Shown here: one piece after another, positions 61,543 to 64,000 of the stretch
How the letters are laid out: the number at the start of each line of letters is the position of its first letter
How positions within the stretch are numbered: position 1 is the stretch's first letter
DNA from: Sva-07 sp963743825
GTDB taxonomy: Bacteria; Actinomycetota; Acidimicrobiia; Acidimicrobiales; Ilumatobacteraceae
DNA: 64,000 bases
Reading direction: 5' to 3'
Assembly: GCA_963743825.1 (NCBI GenBank)
Contig: CAVURC010000018.1
Coordinates: 299,786-363,785 of the forward strand
The notes under the pieces: model-generated
The model's input: the letters and a program-made list of their open reading frames with translations, nothing else
The model's database searches: none
What the model was told of the DNA's origin: nothing
Made by a program: the position numbers and the translations under genes

Positions 61543-62249
61543 ACACTGCACACTCCGGCACAACCACCACCGTCACGACGGCACTCGAGATGTCGGCCGT
61601 GCGCAAGGTGTACACGATGGGTGACGGCTCCGAAGTCGTCGCGCTCGACCATGCCACGCTCACGCTCGGCAGCGACGAGATGGTCGCACTCGTCGGCCCG
61701 TCCGGCTCGGGCAAGACCACGTTGTGTTCGATCGCCGGCGGGATCCTGTCGGCAACCGAGGGACGCATCGTCGTGGGCGGCGAGGACATCTCGGGCCACA
61801 GCGCGAAGGAACTCACCAAGTTCCGCCAGAGCAAGGTCGGTTTCGTGTTCCAGTCGGTCAACCTGGTGCCGTTCCTCAACGCCCGCGAGAACCTGCTGGT
61901 CGTCGACGAACTCGGCAAACGCACCGGCGCACCGGCGAAGGCGAGGGCCGATCAGTTGCTCGAGGAGCTCGGCCTGGCCGACCGCGCGAAGAACCTGCCG
62001 TCGCAGCTGTCGGGCGGCCAGCGCCAACGGGTGGCGATCGGGCGTGCGCTCATGAACGACCCGTCACTGGTGTTGTTCGACGAACCGACCTCGGCACTCG
62101 ACACCAAGCTCGGCGAGCAGGTGATGGAGCTGATCCGCAACGAGATGAAGTCACGCGGAACGGCGGCGATCGTGGTCACACACGACGAGCGCATCACCCA
62201 CTTCTGCGATCGCAGCGTCCACATCATCGACGGCCGCCTGGAGGCCTGA
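61539..62249 (+). CDS. ABC transporter ATP-binding protein (MacB/LolD type)
   Basis: A 236-residue ATPase for the two FtsX-type permeases. Walker A GPSGSGKT (53-60), Q-loop FVFQSVNLVPFLNARENL, signature LSGGQRQRVAIGRAL and Walker B LVLFDEPTSALD are intact. The N-terminal 15 residues are a Thr-rich extension. ATGA overlap with the upstream permease and TGATG overlap downstream. Confidence 0.95.
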   Translation: MNTAHSGTTTTVTTALEMSAVRKVYTMGDGSEVVALDHATLTLGSDEMVALVGPSGSGKTTLCSIAGGILSATEGRIVVGGEDISGHSAKELTKFRQSKVGFVFQSVNLVPFLNARENLLVVDELGKRTGAPAKARADQLLEELGLADRAKNLPSQLSGGQRQRVAIGRALMNDPSLVLFDEPTSALDTKLGEQVMELIRNEMKSRGTAAIVVTHDERITHFCDRSVHIIDGRLEA

Positions 62250-63244
62250 TGCCTTCCGCGATCGAGGCCAAGGCCCTCACACGAACCTTCGGCACCAACG
62301 ACGCGGTGGCCGGCATCGACCTCGACATTCCGTACGGCGAGATCTACGGCTTCCTCGGCCCGAACGGTGCCGGCAAATCGACCACGGTGAAGATGCTCTG
62401 CACCCTGCTCGGCATCACGTCGGGAACGGCGACCGTCGCCGGCTTCGACGTCGCCACACAGGCCAGTGACATCCGCTTGCGCATCGGCGTGGCGCTGCAG
62501 GACTACTCGATCGACGGCAAGCAGACCGGCCGAGAGATGCTGCAACTCCAAGGTCGCCTGTACGGGTTGAACAACGTCGACATCGCCAGTCGGATGGACG
62601 CCGTGATCGGCCTCGTCGACATCGGCACCGCCATCGACGATCGAGTCGACTCGTACTCCGGCGGCATGAAGCGCCGACTCGACCTCGCGATGTCGTTGAT
62701 CCACCGACCGCAGATCCTGTTCCTCGACGAACCCACGACCGGTCTCGACCCGGCGAGTCGTTCCGCCGTGTGGGCCGAGGTGCGGCGGCTGAACGGCGAG
62801 TTCGGCACCACGATCTTCCTGACGACGCAGTACCTGGAGGAAGCCGACGAGTTGGCCGACCGTGTCGGCATCATCTCGAATGGACTCATCCAGGCCGAGG
62901 GCACACCGGCCGATCTCAAACGATCCATCGGTACCGACCTGATCGTGGCCGAAGTGGGCGGCGACATCGCCGTCGCCGCCGAGGCGCTGCGGGCGATCGA
63001 CGGGATCGACGAGGTGGAGATCCACGACAACGAACTCGCGCTGGCCACGCCCAACGGTGCCGGACTCATTGCCCAGGTTGCCGTGGCACTCAACGGGTGC
63101 GGCGTGCCGGTGCGATCGCTGACGCTGCGCACACCGACGCTCGACGACGTGTTCCTCCACGTCACGGGAACCCATCTCGCCGGTGACAAGCCCTCCGATG
63201 ACGGTGCCCGCGACGCCACCTCGAGCCAGGAGGTCGCATCATGA
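62249..63244 (+). CDS. ABC-2-type ATP-binding protein (DrrA-like)
   Basis: A 331-residue ATPase of the drug-resistance/ABC-2 class: Walker A GPNGAGKS (37-44), signature YSGGMKRRLDLAMSL, Walker B ILFLDEPTTGLDPASRSAVW and the C-terminal DrrA extension after about 220 (ELADRVGIISNGLIQAEGTP). It pairs with the ABC-2 permease that follows. Start overlaps the previous stop (TGATG); stop overlaps the next ATG (ATGA). Confidence 0.94.
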   Translation: MPSAIEAKALTRTFGTNDAVAGIDLDIPYGEIYGFLGPNGAGKSTTVKMLCTLLGITSGTATVAGFDVATQASDIRLRIGVALQDYSIDGKQTGREMLQLQGRLYGLNNVDIASRMDAVIGLVDIGTAIDDRVDSYSGGMKRRLDLAMSLIHRPQILFLDEPTTGLDPASRSAVWAEVRRLNGEFGTTIFLTTQYLEEADELADRVGIISNGLIQAEGTPADLKRSIGTDLIVAEVGGDIAVAAEALRAIDGIDEVEIHDNELALATPNGAGLIAQVAVALNGCGVPVRSLTLRTPTLDDVFLHVTGTHLAGDKPSDDGARDATSSQEVAS

Positions 63245-64000
63245 GCACGACATCACCCGACGCCGTCGCCGGCAACTCCTACGTGCCCTTGGCACGCCGC
63301 GCCTCGATGTGGCACGACTTCTCGACCATCGCCCATCGCGCGATCCGCGGCGTGTTCCGCGAGCCGGAGTTCTTCATCCCGGCCCTCATCACGCCTGTGT
63401 TCTTCTTCGTCGTCCAAGTCGGCGCGTTGCAGGACTTCGCCGAGGGCAGCGGCACGGTCGCCGACTTCAAGGCGTTTCAGTTACCCGTGGCGATCATCTT
63501 CGCCGTGACCGGTGTGTCGCGGGCGAGCGCACTCGTCACCGACATCCAGAGCGGCTACTTCGATCGCCTGCTGCTGACCCCGATCCGGCGACCGATGCTC
63601 CTCTTGGGCCTGATGGCGGCCGACTTCGTCTCGGTGATCCTGCTGACGATTCCGGTGCTGTTGCTCGGGCTGGTGCTCGGTGTGACCTTCGAGACGGGGC
63701 TCGTCGGCATGCTCGTGTTCCTGCTGTACGGCGCCATGTGGGGCCTGGCGTTCGCCGGCTTCCCGTATGCCATTGCACTCAAGACGGGCAATCCGGGCGC
63801 GGTGAACGCGAGCTTCATCCTGTTCTTCCCGTTCGCGTTCCTCACCACGACGTTCCTTCCGAAGGAGGCACTGACGGGCTGGCTCTCGACCGTGGCGACC
63901 TACAACCCCGTCACCTACGTGCTGGCCGGTCTGCGCAGCGTGGTCAGCGAGGGATGGAAGCTCGACCTGCTGTTGCAGGGATTCGCCGCCTCGATCATGT
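63241..64000 (+). CDS. ABC-2-type permease (DrrB-like), 3' partial
   Basis: The first 253 residues of an ABC-2 permease, cut by the window end. Cytoplasmic N-terminus, then membrane segments including FFIPALITPVFFFVVQVGAL, AADFVSVILLTIPVLLLGLV and GMLVFLLYGAMWGLAFAGFP; the ABC-2 signature region is PFAFLTTTFLPKEALTGWLS followed by YNPVTYVLAGLRSV. With the preceding ATPase it should form a DrrAB-like exporter. ATGA overlap with that ATPase gene. Confidence 0.93.
   Translation, partial: MSTTSPDAVAGNSYVPLARRASMWHDFSTIAHRAIRGVFREPEFFIPALITPVFFFVVQVGALQDFAEGSGTVADFKAFQLPVAIIFAVTGVSRASALVTDIQSGYFDRLLLTPIRRPMLLLGLMAADFVSVILLTIPVLLLGLVLGVTFETGLVGMLVFLLYGAMWGLAFAGFPYAIALKTGNPGAVNASFILFFPFAFLTTTFLPKEALTGWLSTVATYNPVTYVLAGLRSVVSEGWKLDLLLQGFAASIM

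Overview
The window is high-GC actinobacterial DNA. The core genes fit Acidimicrobiia best, for example an Ilumatobacter-like organism: UPF0182, PAC2, a membrane-anchored PDZ-Lon protease, HemQ, CIRCE-controlled groEL, an F420-type LLM oxidoreductase, DUF3263 next to a LytR_C protein, and secreted 'DTR' proteins. Many genes have a TANNNT box only 6-8 nt upstream of a GTG/ATG start, as expected for leaderless transcription. This placement rests on protein resemblance only; no rRNA is present.

Layout. (1) 1-2.5 kb: chromosomal genes (phosphotransferase, partner protein, Fe/2OG dioxygenase). (2) About 2.54-24.4 kb: an accessory island between tRNA-Leu(TAA) and tRNA-fMet. It has a tyrosine integrase at each end, a MobF relaxase-helicase, excisionase-like proteins, two toxin-antitoxin pairs, two Fic proteins, an HTH-nucleotidyltransferase, a broken cyclase/ATPase/TPR regulator, a collagen-like secreted protein and several small repeats. 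It looks like one or two nested integrative mobilizable elements. (3) 24.5-32.4 kb: transporters (ThrE, AbgT, EamA), nitroreductase, a YgjV-GNAT fusion, TrpB2 and a coiled-coil protein. (4) 32.5-46 kb: UPF0182, a DivIVA-type protein with an unusual Cys-rich C-terminus, PDZ-Lon protease, HEAT-repeat, GNAT, PAC2, NUDIX, GlnD, a substrate-binding lipoprotein and HemQ. (5) 46-59 kb: groEL, enoyl-CoA hydratase, a MoaD/ThiS-like protein, glycerate kinase, LytR_C/DUF3263 pair, uridine kinase, lipase-like hydrolase, tRNA-Thr, a Tat-exported protein, the overlapping ispD-ispF-rlmB operon, a Crp/Fnr regulator, dienelactone hydrolase and LLM oxidoreductase. (6) 59.3 kb to the end: a five-gene ABC export operon (two FtsX-type permeases, two ATPases, one ABC-2 permease cut by the window edge).

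Two themes cut across the window. First, at least eight genes that are conserved in amino-acid sequence are interrupted by single-base frameshifts, several of them in AbgT and in the cyclase gene. Indel errors in the assembly explain this at least as well as decay. Second, several families of short palindromic repeats occupy intergenic gaps, the clearest being five copies of a 50-bp element.
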